This document shows positions 51,606 through 61,302 of a DNA stretch of 64,000 bases, piece after piece (position 1 is the first letter of the stretch; each line of letters starts with the position of its first letter). Source of the stretch: Enterobacter sp. SA187 (GTDB taxonomy: Bacteria > Pseudomonadota > Gammaproteobacteria > Enterobacterales > Enterobacteriaceae). The stretch is taken from positions 1,302,001-1,366,000 of the forward strand of contig NZ_CP019113.1 of the NCBI RefSeq assembly GCF_001888805.2. The letters are read 5' to 3'. Position numbers and translations under genes: made by a program. The notes beneath the pieces were generated by a model. That model did not search any database and was not told where the DNA came from. It was given only the letters and a program-made list of their open reading frames with translations.

Positions 51606-52399
51606 TCTGTGTCTGTTCGCCCAAGGGCGGTGTCGGAAAAACAACCATGACCGCGAACCTTGCTTACGCGCTGGCACGGGCGGGAAGCAAAGTGCTGGCG
51701 CTGGATTTTGACGTGCAGAACGCGCTGCGCCTGCATTTTGGCGTGCCCCTTGCCGATGGCCGCGGTTTTGTTGCCCGCGCGGCAGAGTTGCCTGACTGGA
51801 GCCAGTTTGTATTATCGGCAGGCAGCAACATGTTCGTGCTGCCTTACGGTGACGCCACCGAAGCCCAGCGCGAAGCCTTTGAAGATCGCCTGACGCACGA
51901 CGAGCATTTTCTGACCCGCGGGCTGAACACCCTGCTTAATTATCCGGGTCTGATCATTATCGCCGATTTCCCGCCCGGCCCCTCACCGGCATTAAAAGCG
52001 CTGTCACGCCTTGCGGATCTGCATCTGGTGACCCTGCTGGCGGACACGGCGTCTCTCTCGTTATTACCGCAGGTGGAAAACCACCGTCTTACCGGCGATG
52101 TGCTGAACCGCAAAGCGGGGCATTACATTCTGCTGAACCAGAGCGACAACCGTCGGCAAATCAGCCGCGACGTGACGGCCTTTATGGAGCAGCGGCTGGG
52201 TGAGCGCCTGATTGGTATCGTGCATCGCGATGAGAGCGTCGGGGAAGCGAACGCCTCGCAACAGTCCGTCTTCGATTTCAGCCCGGCCTCCGCCGCGGCC
52301 TTTGATATTGAGCTGATTGCCAAAAAGATCGCCAATATCCTTGATGTGAAAGTTGGCGATGGCACCGTTCATAACCTTCCGAAGATGTCTGGTTTCTAA
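51596..52399 (+). CDS. bcsQ: Cellulose operon ParA/MinD-like ATPase BcsQ
   Basis: 267-residue deviant Walker A ATPase (MinD/ParA/SIMIBI class), needed in E. coli for polar cellulose secretion. The P-loop CSPKGGVGKTTMTANLAYAL at residues 7-26 is fully canonical, and the switch region ADFPPGPSPALK replaces the usual DxPPG-type motif. The E. coli protein, as I recall it, has a degenerate RGGVGTTT loop, so this BcsQ keeps the signature lysine that E. coli lost. Translationally coupled to bcsO, 18 bases before bcsA. Confidence 0.92.
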   Translation: MPLICVCSPKGGVGKTTMTANLAYALARAGSKVLALDFDVQNALRLHFGVPLADGRGFVARAAELPDWSQFVLSAGSNMFVLPYGDATEAQREAFEDRLTHDEHFLTRGLNTLLNYPGLIIIADFPPGPSPALKALSRLADLHLVTLLADTASLSLLPQVENHRLTGDVLNRKAGHYILLNQSDNRRQISRDVTAFMEQRLGERLIGIVHRDESVGEANASQQSVFDFSPASAAAFDIELIAKKIANILDVKVGDGTVHNLPKMSGF

Positions 52400-52417
52400 T
52401 TCTCCACAGAGCGATTT

Positions 52418-54529
52418 ATGAAAAAGTTCCTGTTTTATTTGCTGGTGCTGGCACTGGCGCCTGCTGCCGTGCTGGTCGTCATTACGCCCATGGACAGCCA
52501 GAAACAGTATATTTTTGGATTGATCAGCATCGGGATTTTATTCCTGATGGGCTTTTCTAAAAAACGTAGCATTTCGGTGATCATGGTGGTGATGTCGATA
52601 TTAATGTCGACCCGCTATATGTATTTCCGCGTCACGCAAACCCTCCATTTTAATTCCGAGATTGAGACGATCCTCGGCATGGGATTATTTCTGGCGGAAG
52701 TCTATATCTGGATCATGCTGCTGCTGAACTATTTGCAGACCATCTGGCCGCTGAAGCGCGAAATTGTGCCCTTGCCGGAGGATATGAACCAGTGGCCGAC
52801 CGTTGACGTTTATATCCCGACCTATAACGAATCCCTCGACGTGGTGCGCGACACCGTGCTGGCGGCGCAGTGCATTGATTATCCGAAAGATAAAATGAAA
52901 ATTTATATTCTGGATGATGGCAAGCGCCGTGAATTCGCGGTCTTTGCCGCCGATGTCGGCGTCGGCTATATCACGCGTAATGAGCACTCGCACGCGAAAG
53001 CGGGCAACCTGAACCACGCCATGAAACTGACCCACGGCGAGCTGATCACCGTCTTCGACTGCGACCACGTGGCAACGCGTATTTTCCTGCAGGCGACGGT
53101 GGGCGGTTTTCTCACGGATCCGAAACTGGCGCTGGTACAGACGCCGCACTATTTCTATTCGCCGGATCCCTTCGAGCGTAACCTTTCCGTCGGCCGCAAT
53201 ATTCCTAACGAAGGCCAGCTGTTCTACGGCCCGATCCAGCAGGGTAACGATAACTGGAACGCCACCTTTTTCTGCGGCTCCTGTGCGGTGATCCGCCGTA
53301 GCGCGCTGGAAGAGATTGGCGGCTTCGCTGTGGAAACCGTCACCGAGGATGCGCATACCGCGCTGAAAATGCAGCGTCTGGGCTGGAAATCCGCTTTTCT
53401 GGATATTCCACTGGCGGCGGGGCTGGCGACCGAGCGTCTGGTGCTGCACGTTATTCAGCGCACCCGCTGGGCGCGTGGCATGACGCAGATCTTCCGTGTC
53501 GATAACCCGCTGTTCGGCCGCGGCCTGACCATTCAGCAACGTCTGTGTTATCTCAGCGCGATGATGTATTACCAGTTCGCCCTGCCGCGCATTGCGTTTC
53601 TGACCGCGCCGCTGGCGTATCTGCTGTTTAACCTCAACATCATTTACTCCTCCGCAAGCCTGGTTTTTGCCTATGCGCTGCCGCACCTGTTCCTCGCGAT
53701 TTATCTCAACTCGCGGATGAACGGTCGTCACCGCTACAGCTTCTGGGGCGAAATTTATGACCTGGTGCTGGCCTTCCATCTGGTACTGCCGACGGCGGTC
53801 ACCATGCTGTTTCCGAAACGCGGCAAGTTTAACGTTACCGATAAAGGCGCGCTGCTGAACGTCGGCTACTTTGATTTCCGGGTCGTGCGCCCGCATCTGG
53901 TGGTGGCGATCCTGCTCGCCATTGCGGTGATCTGGGGCCTGGTGCGCGCTTTCGCCCATGACCATTTTGGCGTCGATCCTAAGGTTATCGCTCTCAACGT
54001 GTTCTGGGGACTCTACAGCCTGATCTTCCTGCTGGCGGCTATTGCCGTGGCGCGGGAAACCCGTCAGACGCGGAAAACCATCCGTATCGATGTGAAGATC
54101 CCGGTATTGATCCATTACGCCAGCGGTATCTCGTCGCGCAGCGAAACCCTCGATCTGTCGATGGGCGGCTGCCGTATCGTCGCGCCGGATGAACGCCATT
54201 TAAATGATGAAATCGAAGAAGTGGAGCTGTTATTACAGTCCGGTGCCATCAGCATTCCGGTGACCACCATGGGCGTGGACGGTGAATTTATTCGCCTGAA
54301 GTTTGCGGAAGATATTCCGCTCTCACGTCGCCGTGAACTGGTACGGGTGGTGCTGTCCCGCGCTGATGCGTGGATCAACCCGCCGAAGCCGCAGGACAAC
54401 CCGTTCCGCTCGATGCTCACCATCATGCGCTGTGTGTTCGACCTGTTCTGGCTGACGTGGAAAACGCGCCGTGAAAACCGGCGTCAGCGTGCTCTCCTCA
54501 ACGCCTCACCGGAGGACGGCAGCCTATGA
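52418..54529 (+). CDS. bcsA: Cellulose synthase catalytic subunit
   Basis: Inner-membrane family 2 glycosyltransferase that polymerises UDP-glucose into beta-1,4-glucan when c-di-GMP is bound. 703 residues: N-terminal helices, GT-A domain with DDG near 165, FDCDH near 213-217, TED near 309 and the Q-x-x-R-W motif QRTRW at 347-351, then further membrane helices and a C-terminal PilZ domain with R552-K-T-I-R556 and DLSMGG near 579. It is shorter than E. coli BcsA (about 870) because the N-terminal extension is absent, more like the Komagataeibacter type. The stop overlaps bcsB by 4 bases. Confidence 0.96.
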   Translation: MKKFLFYLLVLALAPAAVLVVITPMDSQKQYIFGLISIGILFLMGFSKKRSISVIMVVMSILMSTRYMYFRVTQTLHFNSEIETILGMGLFLAEVYIWIMLLLNYLQTIWPLKREIVPLPEDMNQWPTVDVYIPTYNESLDVVRDTVLAAQCIDYPKDKMKIYILDDGKRREFAVFAADVGVGYITRNEHSHAKAGNLNHAMKLTHGELITVFDCDHVATRIFLQATVGGFLTDPKLALVQTPHYFYSPDPFERNLSVGRNIPNEGQLFYGPIQQGNDNWNATFFCGSCAVIRRSALEEIGGFAVETVTEDAHTALKMQRLGWKSAFLDIPLAAGLATERLVLHVIQRTRWARGMTQIFRVDNPLFGRGLTIQQRLCYLSAMMYYQFALPRIAFLTAPLAYLLFNLNIIYSSASLVFAYALPHLFLAIYLNSRMNGRHRYSFWGEIYDLVLAFHLVLPTAVTMLFPKRGKFNVTDKGALLNVGYFDFRVVRPHLVVAILLAIAVIWGLVRAFAHDHFGVDPKVIALNVFWGLYSLIFLLAAIAVARETRQTRKTIRIDVKIPVLIHYASGISSRSETLDLSMGGCRIVAPDERHLNDEIEEVELLLQSGAISIPVTTMGVDGEFIRLKFAEDIPLSRRRELVRVVLSRADAWINPPKPQDNPFRSMLTIMRCVFDLFWLTWKTRRENRRQRALLNASPEDGSL

Positions 54530-56820
54530 AACGTTTAACCCGGCTGGCGATTATCGTCAGCGCACTCTTTATCACGCCGCTTTACGCGGAAGAAACGCTG
54601 CCGGACACTCTGCTGCCGTCGGATTTCCCCGCGCCTGTGGTGGATACTGCCCCGGCTGCGCCCCCGGCCTTTGTGCCGACGGTGGTGACTTCCCTTTCCG
54701 TGGCGCAAATGGGCCAGCCGCAGGGCATCGTACTGAGCGGCGGCCAGTTGCAGGGCGGGGTGAACTTCACCCTGCCGGTCGGTCAGGTTATGACTAACGC
54801 CCAGCTGTCGCTGAACCTGAAAGTCTCACCCGCCATGGCGACCCGCAACGCCACCATGCAGCTGATGCTTAACGGCCAGCCGCTGGGCACGGTGCCGCTG
54901 GGCGCGGCGGAATCCGATGTCTCGCGCTTTCAGCTGGATGTTCCGGCGGCGCTGATGGTCTCCAGCAATACCATCAGTTTCAAAATTAATGATGGCGACG
55001 CCATGATGTGCCAGCGGGATCTGACGGATAAATACCGCGTCACCATCCTGCCTGACTCGGCGTTTAACCTCGAAGGGCAGCCGCTGGATATTGGATCGGA
55101 TCTGAGCCACTTCCCGCGTCCATTCTTCGACAACATGCAGATGACGCCCGCCACTATCACTTTTGCGTTCCCGGCGAAGCTGACGGCAGATACCATCAGC
55201 GCGGCGGCGCTGGTGTCATCGTGGATGGGTATTCAGGCGGACTATCGCGGCGTCTCTTTTGCCGCGCAACGCGATCGCCTGCCGGAACAGAACGGCATTC
55301 TGATAGGGCATCCCGGTGAGCAGATCGGCGGCGTTTCGCTGCCGCAGTCGGCTCAGCCGACCCTGACCATTATCGATAATCCGGCGAATCCGACCTACAA
55401 GCTGCTGCTGGTGGTGGGGAAAGACGACGCCGCGCTGCGTGCGGCGGCCTGGCGTCTGACGCGCGGCAATTTTGATCTGCAAACCGCCAGCCTGCCGGTG
55501 GAACCCCAGACGATCCCGCAGAGCAAAGCTTACGACGCGCCGCGCTGGATCCCTACCGATCGTCCGGTGAAGCTGTCAGAGCTGATCCGTAAAGATCAGA
55601 GCCTGACCGTTAACGGTATCTGGCATGACGCCCTGCGCGTCGCCTTCCGCGCCGCGCCGGATCTGTTCCTGTGGGATGGCGAAACCATTCCGCTGCGCAT
55701 CGGCTACCGTTTCCCGTCGGAAAACTGGATCGATGAAGAGCGCTCGTGGCTGAGTATGACGCTGAATGACACTTTCCTGCACAACCTGCCGGTTAACAAG
55801 CAGGGCGCGCTGGAAACCCTGTGGCATAAGATTGGCGGCGATGCGCGTCAGGAACAGTTCGACATGCCGCTGGAGCCGTACATGATTTATGGCGATAACC
55901 AGTTGTCGCTCTATTTCAATATCGTGCCGAAGGCCAGCGCGCCGTGCAGCGTGCTGCTGAACAACAACATCAAGAGCCGCATCGACGATGACTCCTGGAT
56001 CGATTTGAGCCACACGCGCCACTTCGCGCTGTTGCCGAATCTCTCTTATTTCGTGGGCGCATCTTTCCCGTTCACGCGACTGGCGGACTACGCCGAGACG
56101 GTGCTGCTGCTGCCGGAAAATCCGACCGAAACCCAGGTGGCGACGCTGCTGGACATGGCCGCCCGTTCCGGTAACGCCACCGGTACGGCGCTGAGCCAGA
56201 ACCGCGTGGTACTGGGGATGCCGACGGCGGGTACTAATCTGCAACTGCTGCGCGATCGCGACGTGCTGGCGGTGACCGGCCTTAGTCAGCATGACTTCAA
56301 TGCTGAACTGCTGAAGTCCTCGCCCTTTGTCGCCCATGACAATCAGCTCAGCGTCCGCGAGCCGACGCAGTGGGAAAAAATCCAGCGCTGGATGGCGGGC
56401 GACTGGAACGCCGAGATCGTGGAAGCCGATCGTTACTTCTCCTCGAACGAATCCTGGCGCGGCTTTGTCAGCTTCCGTTCGCCCTGGAACAGTGAACGCA
56501 CAGTGGTGACGGCGCTGGGCAGCAATGACGAGCAGCTTGCCCGTCTGCACGGCGATCTGGCCTCCGCCCGCATCAACGCCGGGATCCGCGGCGATGCCGC
56601 GATCATTACCAATGAAAACGGCGTGCGCAGTTTCCGCGTTGGCCCGCAGTATCCGCGCGGTGAAATGCCGCTGCACCTGCTGGTGATCTGGTATGCCAAC
56701 CAGCACTCCGGCCTGCTGGCGGTGCTTGGCCTGTGCTTTAGCGTGGTGATCGGCCTCGCGCTGTACGCGCTGCTAAAAAGACGCGCGCGTAAACGTCTGA
56801 ATCCTGGGGACAACGAGTGA
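54526..56820 (+). CDS. bcsB: Cellulose synthase regulatory/periplasmic subunit
   Basis: 764-residue periplasmic partner of BcsA, anchored by one C-terminal helix that is needed for activity. Signal peptide MKRLTRLAIIVSALFITPLYA; a Pro/Ala-rich linker; then carbohydrate-binding and flavodoxin-like domains in tandem; C-terminal anchor SGLLAVLGLCFSVVIGLALY and a basic tail (KRRARKR). Overlaps bcsA (ATGA) and bcsC, so the three are coupled. Confidence 0.95.
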   Translation: MKRLTRLAIIVSALFITPLYAEETLPDTLLPSDFPAPVVDTAPAAPPAFVPTVVTSLSVAQMGQPQGIVLSGGQLQGGVNFTLPVGQVMTNAQLSLNLKVSPAMATRNATMQLMLNGQPLGTVPLGAAESDVSRFQLDVPAALMVSSNTISFKINDGDAMMCQRDLTDKYRVTILPDSAFNLEGQPLDIGSDLSHFPRPFFDNMQMTPATITFAFPAKLTADTISAAALVSSWMGIQADYRGVSFAAQRDRLPEQNGILIGHPGEQIGGVSLPQSAQPTLTIIDNPANPTYKLLLVVGKDDAALRAAAWRLTRGNFDLQTASLPVEPQTIPQSKAYDAPRWIPTDRPVKLSELIRKDQSLTVNGIWHDALRVAFRAAPDLFLWDGETIPLRIGYRFPSENWIDEERSWLSMTLNDTFLHNLPVNKQGALETLWHKIGGDARQEQFDMPLEPYMIYGDNQLSLYFNIVPKASAPCSVLLNNNIKSRIDDDSWIDLSHTRHFALLPNLSYFVGASFPFTRLADYAETVLLLPENPTETQVATLLDMAARSGNATGTALSQNRVVLGMPTAGTNLQLLRDRDVLAVTGLSQHDFNAELLKSSPFVAHDNQLSVREPTQWEKIQRWMAGDWNAEIVEADRYFSSNESWRGFVSFRSPWNSERTVVTALGSNDEQLARLHGDLASARINAGIRGDAAIITNENGVRSFRVGPQYPRGEMPLHLLVIWYANQHSGLLAVLGLCFSVVIGLALYALLKRRARKRLNPGDNE

Positions 56821-59800
56821 AAATAATGACCATAAAAACCGCCCGCACGTTATCCACCCTCTGTGTTTCGGGCGTACTGGCGCTGGCAACGGCGGGGATA
56901 GCGCAGGCCGCGCCCAATGACGCGGTGCTGAAGGCCTTATTCGACCAGGCCAATTACTGGCATGAAAAGTCTCACGACGATCTGGCGAACGAATCGCTGA
57001 AGAAAGTGTTGATGGTGGATGCCAATAACACCCAGGCGCTGTACCTGATGGCGCTGTGGGCGCAGCAGGGCGGCGATCTGAAAGCGGCCGCGCAGTGGCG
57101 CGCCCGGCTGGCGGCCGTATCGCCGGACGACAGCGGGCTACAGGCGCTGGATAACGCCAAACAGCTGTCGCAGGTGCCGCAGGGACAACTGACGCTGGCC
57201 CGCCAGCAGGCGCGCAGCGGCAATATTCCCGCCGCGCTCGCCACCTGGCGCAGCCTGTTTAACGGCGATACGCCGCCGCCCAGTCTCGCCCCGGAATACT
57301 ATCTGACCATGGGAAGCGACAAAGCCATGTATCCGCAGGCGCTCAGTGAGATCCAGCGATTCGTGGCGCAAAACCCGCAGGATAACGCCGCCCGCGTGGC
57401 GCTGGGCAAAATGCTGACGTGGCGCGAAGAGACGCGCCGCGACGGCATCATGCAGCTTGAGCAGATGGCGAGCGGCAACAAAGAGGCGGACGATGGCCTG
57501 CGTCAGGCGCTGCTGTGGCTGGGGCCGCAGGCAGGGGATGAACAGTTTTACGATAACTACCTGCAACGCCATCCGAAGGACAGCGACGTACAGGCGTATT
57601 ACCGCAAAAGCATCGGCGGCGCGGCGAAAGGCGAGGGCTATAACGCGCTGAACAGCGGCAACACCAGCGATGCCCGCCGCCAGTTTGAGCAGGTGCTGCA
57701 AACCAACCCGGAAGACGCGGATGCGCTGGCGGGGCTGGGGTATATCGCCCAGCGTTCCGGCGACTATCAGGCCGCGGCGCAATATCTTAGCCGCGCGGCC
57801 AGCCAGGGGGGCGAGGCCTCTGCCGAACGTAAAGCTCAGGCTGAAGATGCCGCCTTCTATGGTCAACTGGCCCAGGCGCAGCAGGCGCTGAAAGAGGGCA
57901 ACGTCAGCCAGGCGCTGGCGTTATCCGCGCCGCTGGCGCAGCAAAGCGGCGAGCGCGGCACGGCGGCGAAGCTGTTCCGCGCCGATGTGTTGCGTCACAA
58001 CAAAGATTATCCGCAGGCGGAGCAGACGCTGCGCGAGGTGCTGAACGATCAGCCTCAGAATGCCGCCGCGCGGGAAAACCTCTATTACGTGCTGCGCGAT
58101 CAGAATAAAGCTGAAGAAGCGCAGACCGTATTACGCACGCTGCCCGCCGGTTTACAGGCGAAACTGCAACCGCGCGTGGTCACCGGCTTGCCGGGCGATC
58201 CGATCCGTCGTCAGGCGCAACAGCTGGCGGCGAGCGGTAACACCAGCCAGGCGATTGCCGTGCTGCAACAGGGCGTCGCCCGTCTGCCGGACGATCCCTG
58301 GCTGCGTCTCGATTTAGCGCGCCTGCTGCAAAAAAACGGCAATGACAGCGAAGCCAGCTCGGTGATCGCCCCGGCCTCTCGCCCTGGCGCGGGAGCCAGT
58401 TCGCTGTATGCGGCGGCGCTGTTTGCCAGTGAAAACGGTGCCTGGCAACAGGCGCAAACGCTGTTGTCGCGTATTTCTCCGGCCAGTCAGAACGGGCAGA
58501 TGCGCGATCTGGCGAAACGGGTGAACTACAACCTGCAAATGGCGACCGCCGGGCGCTATCTGGCGCAGGGTAATACTCTTGCCGCCGCCAACACGCTGAA
58601 AACCCTGACCGCCACGCCGCCTGAAAGCCCGGTGGATGCGGGTAAACTGGCGCGTCTGCTGGCGCAAAGCGGCGATCTGACTGGCGCGGTAGCGCTGGTG
58701 CGGGAAAACATGCGCGCGGGGGTGCAGGGCAACGCCGGGGATTATGCCGATCAGATCGCCGTGCTGAACAAGGCGGGCCTGAACAGCGAAGCCCAGAGTT
58801 TCCTGGCCCGTCCGGAGATTCAGGCGCGCAGCACGCCGACGCAACTGGCAGGCTTACGCACCGGTTATGTCATCAATGAAGCCGATGCGCTGCGCGAGCA
58901 GGGTAACTATGCGGCGGCCTATGACAAGCTGATGCGCGCCCTGCAAAGCGATCCGCAGAATACCGATCTGATGTTCGCCATGGGCCGTCTCTACCAGACC
59001 GGCAAAATGAACAAAGAGGCCGGGGTGGTCTATGACTACCTGATGACCCGCGACACCGACAGCCAGGATGCGCGCGTCGGTGCGATTGACGTGGCGCTGG
59101 CGGAAAATAATGTCGAAAAAGCCGACTCGCTGGCCCGCGGTCTGCGGGCGGATAACTCTGCCGACCGGATGTTGCTGCTGGCCCGTCTGGAAGAGGCGAA
59201 GGGCAACCATCAGCAGGCCATGACTTATCTGCGCAGCGCGCGCGGCAAGCTGGTGGGCCTGGATGCGTCAAACGGCGCGGCGACGCCGACCATTGGCGGC
59301 GTGCTGGTGGCGGATAACCCCTTCGTGCGCACCAGTACCTCCGCGGGGCAGACGGCGTCCGCATCGGTTTACGGCCAGACGCTGCCGTGGCAGGTAGCGC
59401 AGGTGGCAGGTGAACCTGGCAGTACGCTGCCGGGCACCACCCGCACCGATCTGCCTGTGGAAACCGCCCAGGCGCGTACGCTGCGTCAGGTGGATGACAT
59501 GATGCAGAGCATGGAGCAGAAAACCGGCATGTGGATGCAGGGCGGCGTGGAAGTGCGTGGACGCGATGGCGAATCCGGCACCAGCAAGCTGACCGAAGCC
59601 AAAGCGCCGTTAACCTGGTCCAGCTCGCCCTTTGGCGAGTCGCGCTTTGAGTTCACCGCCACGCCAATCACCCTGAGCGCAGGCAGCGCCTCGGGCGACA
59701 CCTGGCGGCGCTATGGCACTAACCCTATTGATAATGCCATCAGCAATATCTCCTCATCCATTGAGAATGCGCAGAACTCCGTCGATCCGACGGCGGCAGC

Positions 59801-60812
59801 CTTCGCCGATTTGCAGGGCTACAATGCGGAAAATCTCTCCCCGCTGACCGACACTGGCCTTGCCAATCTGAACAGCCTTAATGAATCCGGTCGCCTGAAG
59901 GCGCTCAGCGTATCGAACTTCAAATCCAGCCTGGATAACAAGATAACCTCCTCTACCGACTCGCAGAAAGCGAGCGGCGTCGAGCTGGCGATGGCGCTGA
60001 GCGGCGAAAGTTACCGACTGGATATTGGCACCACGCCGCTGGGCCAGGATCTCAGTACGCTGGTGGGCGGCGTACAGTGGTCGCCGAAGCTGACCGATTA
60101 TCTGACGCTGATCATCAAAGGCGAACGCCGCGCGGTCACCGACAGCCTGCTCTCCTATGTCGGCATGAAAGACGCCTATTCGGGTAAAACCTGGGGGCGG
60201 GTGACGAAAAACGGCGGTAACGTACAGCTTGGCTATGATGACGGCGACGCGGGCTTTTATGTCGGCGGCGGCGGTTACAGTTATCTCGGCGAAAACGTGG
60301 CCAGCAACACCAGCATGAACGCCAGCGCCGGGGTGTATCTGCGTCCGTTCCACGACGATTACCGCCAGCTACAAACCGGCCTGAACGTCAGCTGGATGGA
60401 TTTCTCGAAAAACCTCAGCTACTACACCTACGGGCAGGGCGGCTATTTCAGCCCGCAGAACTACGTCAGCGTCTCTTTACCGGTTGATTTTAGCCAGAAA
60501 ATCAACAACTGGAAGCTCAGCCTTGGCGGATCTGTAGGCTATCAGTCCTATACCCAGGACAGCAGCGACTACTTCCCGACCGATGCCGGGGCGCAGGGGC
60601 TGATGAAAGAGCTTTATGACCTGGGCTACGCGCGTGATTATCGCTATAAAGGCGGATCGGAAAGCGGCATCGGCTACACCATGCGCGCGGGCGTGGATTA
60701 CAACGTGAATAAAAGCATGACCGTCGGCGGGAAAGTCGGCTATGACACCTTCGGCAACTATAACGAAAGCACCGCCGGACTCTATTTCCGCTATTTGTTA
60801 GGAGACAAATAA
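56817..60812 (+). CDS. bcsC: Cellulose export outer-membrane protein with TPR domain
   Basis: 1331 residues, starting with GTG at 56817 (GTGA overlap with the bcsB stop) or ATG at 56826. Signal peptide ending near IAQA, then a long periplasmic TPR superhelix (residues about 30-800; repeats such as YLMALWAQQGGDLKAAAQWRA and ALAGLGYIAQRSGDYQAAAQYL) and a C-terminal outer-membrane beta-barrel of about 330 residues that ends LYFRYLLGDK. It passes the glucan through the periplasm and outer membrane. Somewhat longer than E. coli BcsC (about 1157). Confidence 0.95.
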   Translation: MKIMTIKTARTLSTLCVSGVLALATAGIAQAAPNDAVLKALFDQANYWHEKSHDDLANESLKKVLMVDANNTQALYLMALWAQQGGDLKAAAQWRARLAAVSPDDSGLQALDNAKQLSQVPQGQLTLARQQARSGNIPAALATWRSLFNGDTPPPSLAPEYYLTMGSDKAMYPQALSEIQRFVAQNPQDNAARVALGKMLTWREETRRDGIMQLEQMASGNKEADDGLRQALLWLGPQAGDEQFYDNYLQRHPKDSDVQAYYRKSIGGAAKGEGYNALNSGNTSDARRQFEQVLQTNPEDADALAGLGYIAQRSGDYQAAAQYLSRAASQGGEASAERKAQAEDAAFYGQLAQAQQALKEGNVSQALALSAPLAQQSGERGTAAKLFRADVLRHNKDYPQAEQTLREVLNDQPQNAAARENLYYVLRDQNKAEEAQTVLRTLPAGLQAKLQPRVVTGLPGDPIRRQAQQLAASGNTSQAIAVLQQGVARLPDDPWLRLDLARLLQKNGNDSEASSVIAPASRPGAGASSLYAAALFASENGAWQQAQTLLSRISPASQNGQMRDLAKRVNYNLQMATAGRYLAQGNTLAAANTLKTLTATPPESPVDAGKLARLLAQSGDLTGAVALVRENMRAGVQGNAGDYADQIAVLNKAGLNSEAQSFLARPEIQARSTPTQLAGLRTGYVINEADALREQGNYAAAYDKLMRALQSDPQNTDLMFAMGRLYQTGKMNKEAGVVYDYLMTRDTDSQDARVGAIDVALAENNVEKADSLARGLRADNSADRMLLLARLEEAKGNHQQAMTYLRSARGKLVGLDASNGAATPTIGGVLVADNPFVRTSTSAGQTASASVYGQTLPWQVAQVAGEPGSTLPGTTRTDLPVETAQARTLRQVDDMMQSMEQKTGMWMQGGVEVRGRDGESGTSKLTEAKAPLTWSSSPFGESRFEFTATPITLSAGSASGDTWRRYGTNPIDNAISNISSSIENAQNSVDPTAAAFADLQGYNAENLSPLTDTGLANLNSLNESGRLKALSVSNFKSSLDNKITSSTDSQKASGVELAMALSGESYRLDIGTTPLGQDLSTLVGGVQWSPKLTDYLTLIIKGERRAVTDSLLSYVGMKDAYSGKTWGRVTKNGGNVQLGYDDGDAGFYVGGGGYSYLGENVASNTSMNASAGVYLRPFHDDYRQLQTGLNVSWMDFSKNLSYYTYGQGGYFSPQNYVSVSLPVDFSQKINNWKLSLGGSVGYQSYTQDSSDYFPTDAGAQGLMKELYDLGYARDYRYKGGSESGIGYTMRAGVDYNVNKSMTVGGKVGYDTFGNYNESTAGLYFRYLLGDK

Positions 60813-60814
60813 CC

Positions 60815-61294
60815 ATGACAGTGAACAGTCAACACGCGCCGCTGATCGGCTGGTTTCAGCAGCAACAAACGCCGCCGGGCTGGTTTGATCTGCTGACCAT
60901 TATGATCGACGGTATGGTGCGTAATGTCGGGCAGGTGGAGAGCCAGCCGTTCCTGCGGCAGATGGGCGAAACCCTGGCGGCGCAGTTCCCGTTGCCGCCC
61001 GCTGAAACCGTCGGCGAACTGGAGGCGCATATCAATGCGCAGCTGCGTCATTTTGGCTGGGGATTTATCGATATTGAGGCCAGCGACACCGGCCTGACGC
61101 TGCGCCATCAGGCGATGCCGATCTCCCGCCACGAGGAGCAGCAAACGCGCTGGTGCCATGCTTTTTGTGCAATACTTGAAGGTCTTTACGCCAGCTGGCT
61201 TCAGGGCCAGGGCGGCGAGGCGCATGTTGCGTTGCAACGCGAACGACTGAATTCACTGTCAGACGTTCTGTTCCGTTATCACAACCCACAATGA
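60815..61294 (+). CDS. bcsD: Cellulose crystallisation protein BcsD
   Basis: 159-residue protein of the BcsD/AxCeSD family, which in Komagataeibacter forms an octameric ring/fibre that aligns synthase complexes for crystalline cellulose. No signal peptide is evident. Family blocks include FQQQQTPPGWFDLLTIMIDGM, QLRHFGWGFIDIEAS and the C-terminal LSDVLFRYHNPQ. It begins 2 bases after the bcsC stop, with TTAGGAGACA as ribosome-binding site. E. coli and Salmonella lack this gene. Confidence 0.92.
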   Translation: MTVNSQHAPLIGWFQQQQTPPGWFDLLTIMIDGMVRNVGQVESQPFLRQMGETLAAQFPLPPAETVGELEAHINAQLRHFGWGFIDIEASDTGLTLRHQAMPISRHEEQQTRWCHAFCAILEGLYASWLQGQGGEAHVALQRERLNSLSDVLFRYHNPQ

Positions 61295-61302
61295 GTTGAA
61301 CT

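Noticed and set aside
52685..54199. 504-codon open frame antisense to bcsA
   Set aside because: Shadow frame; bcsA motifs on the plus strand are all intact.
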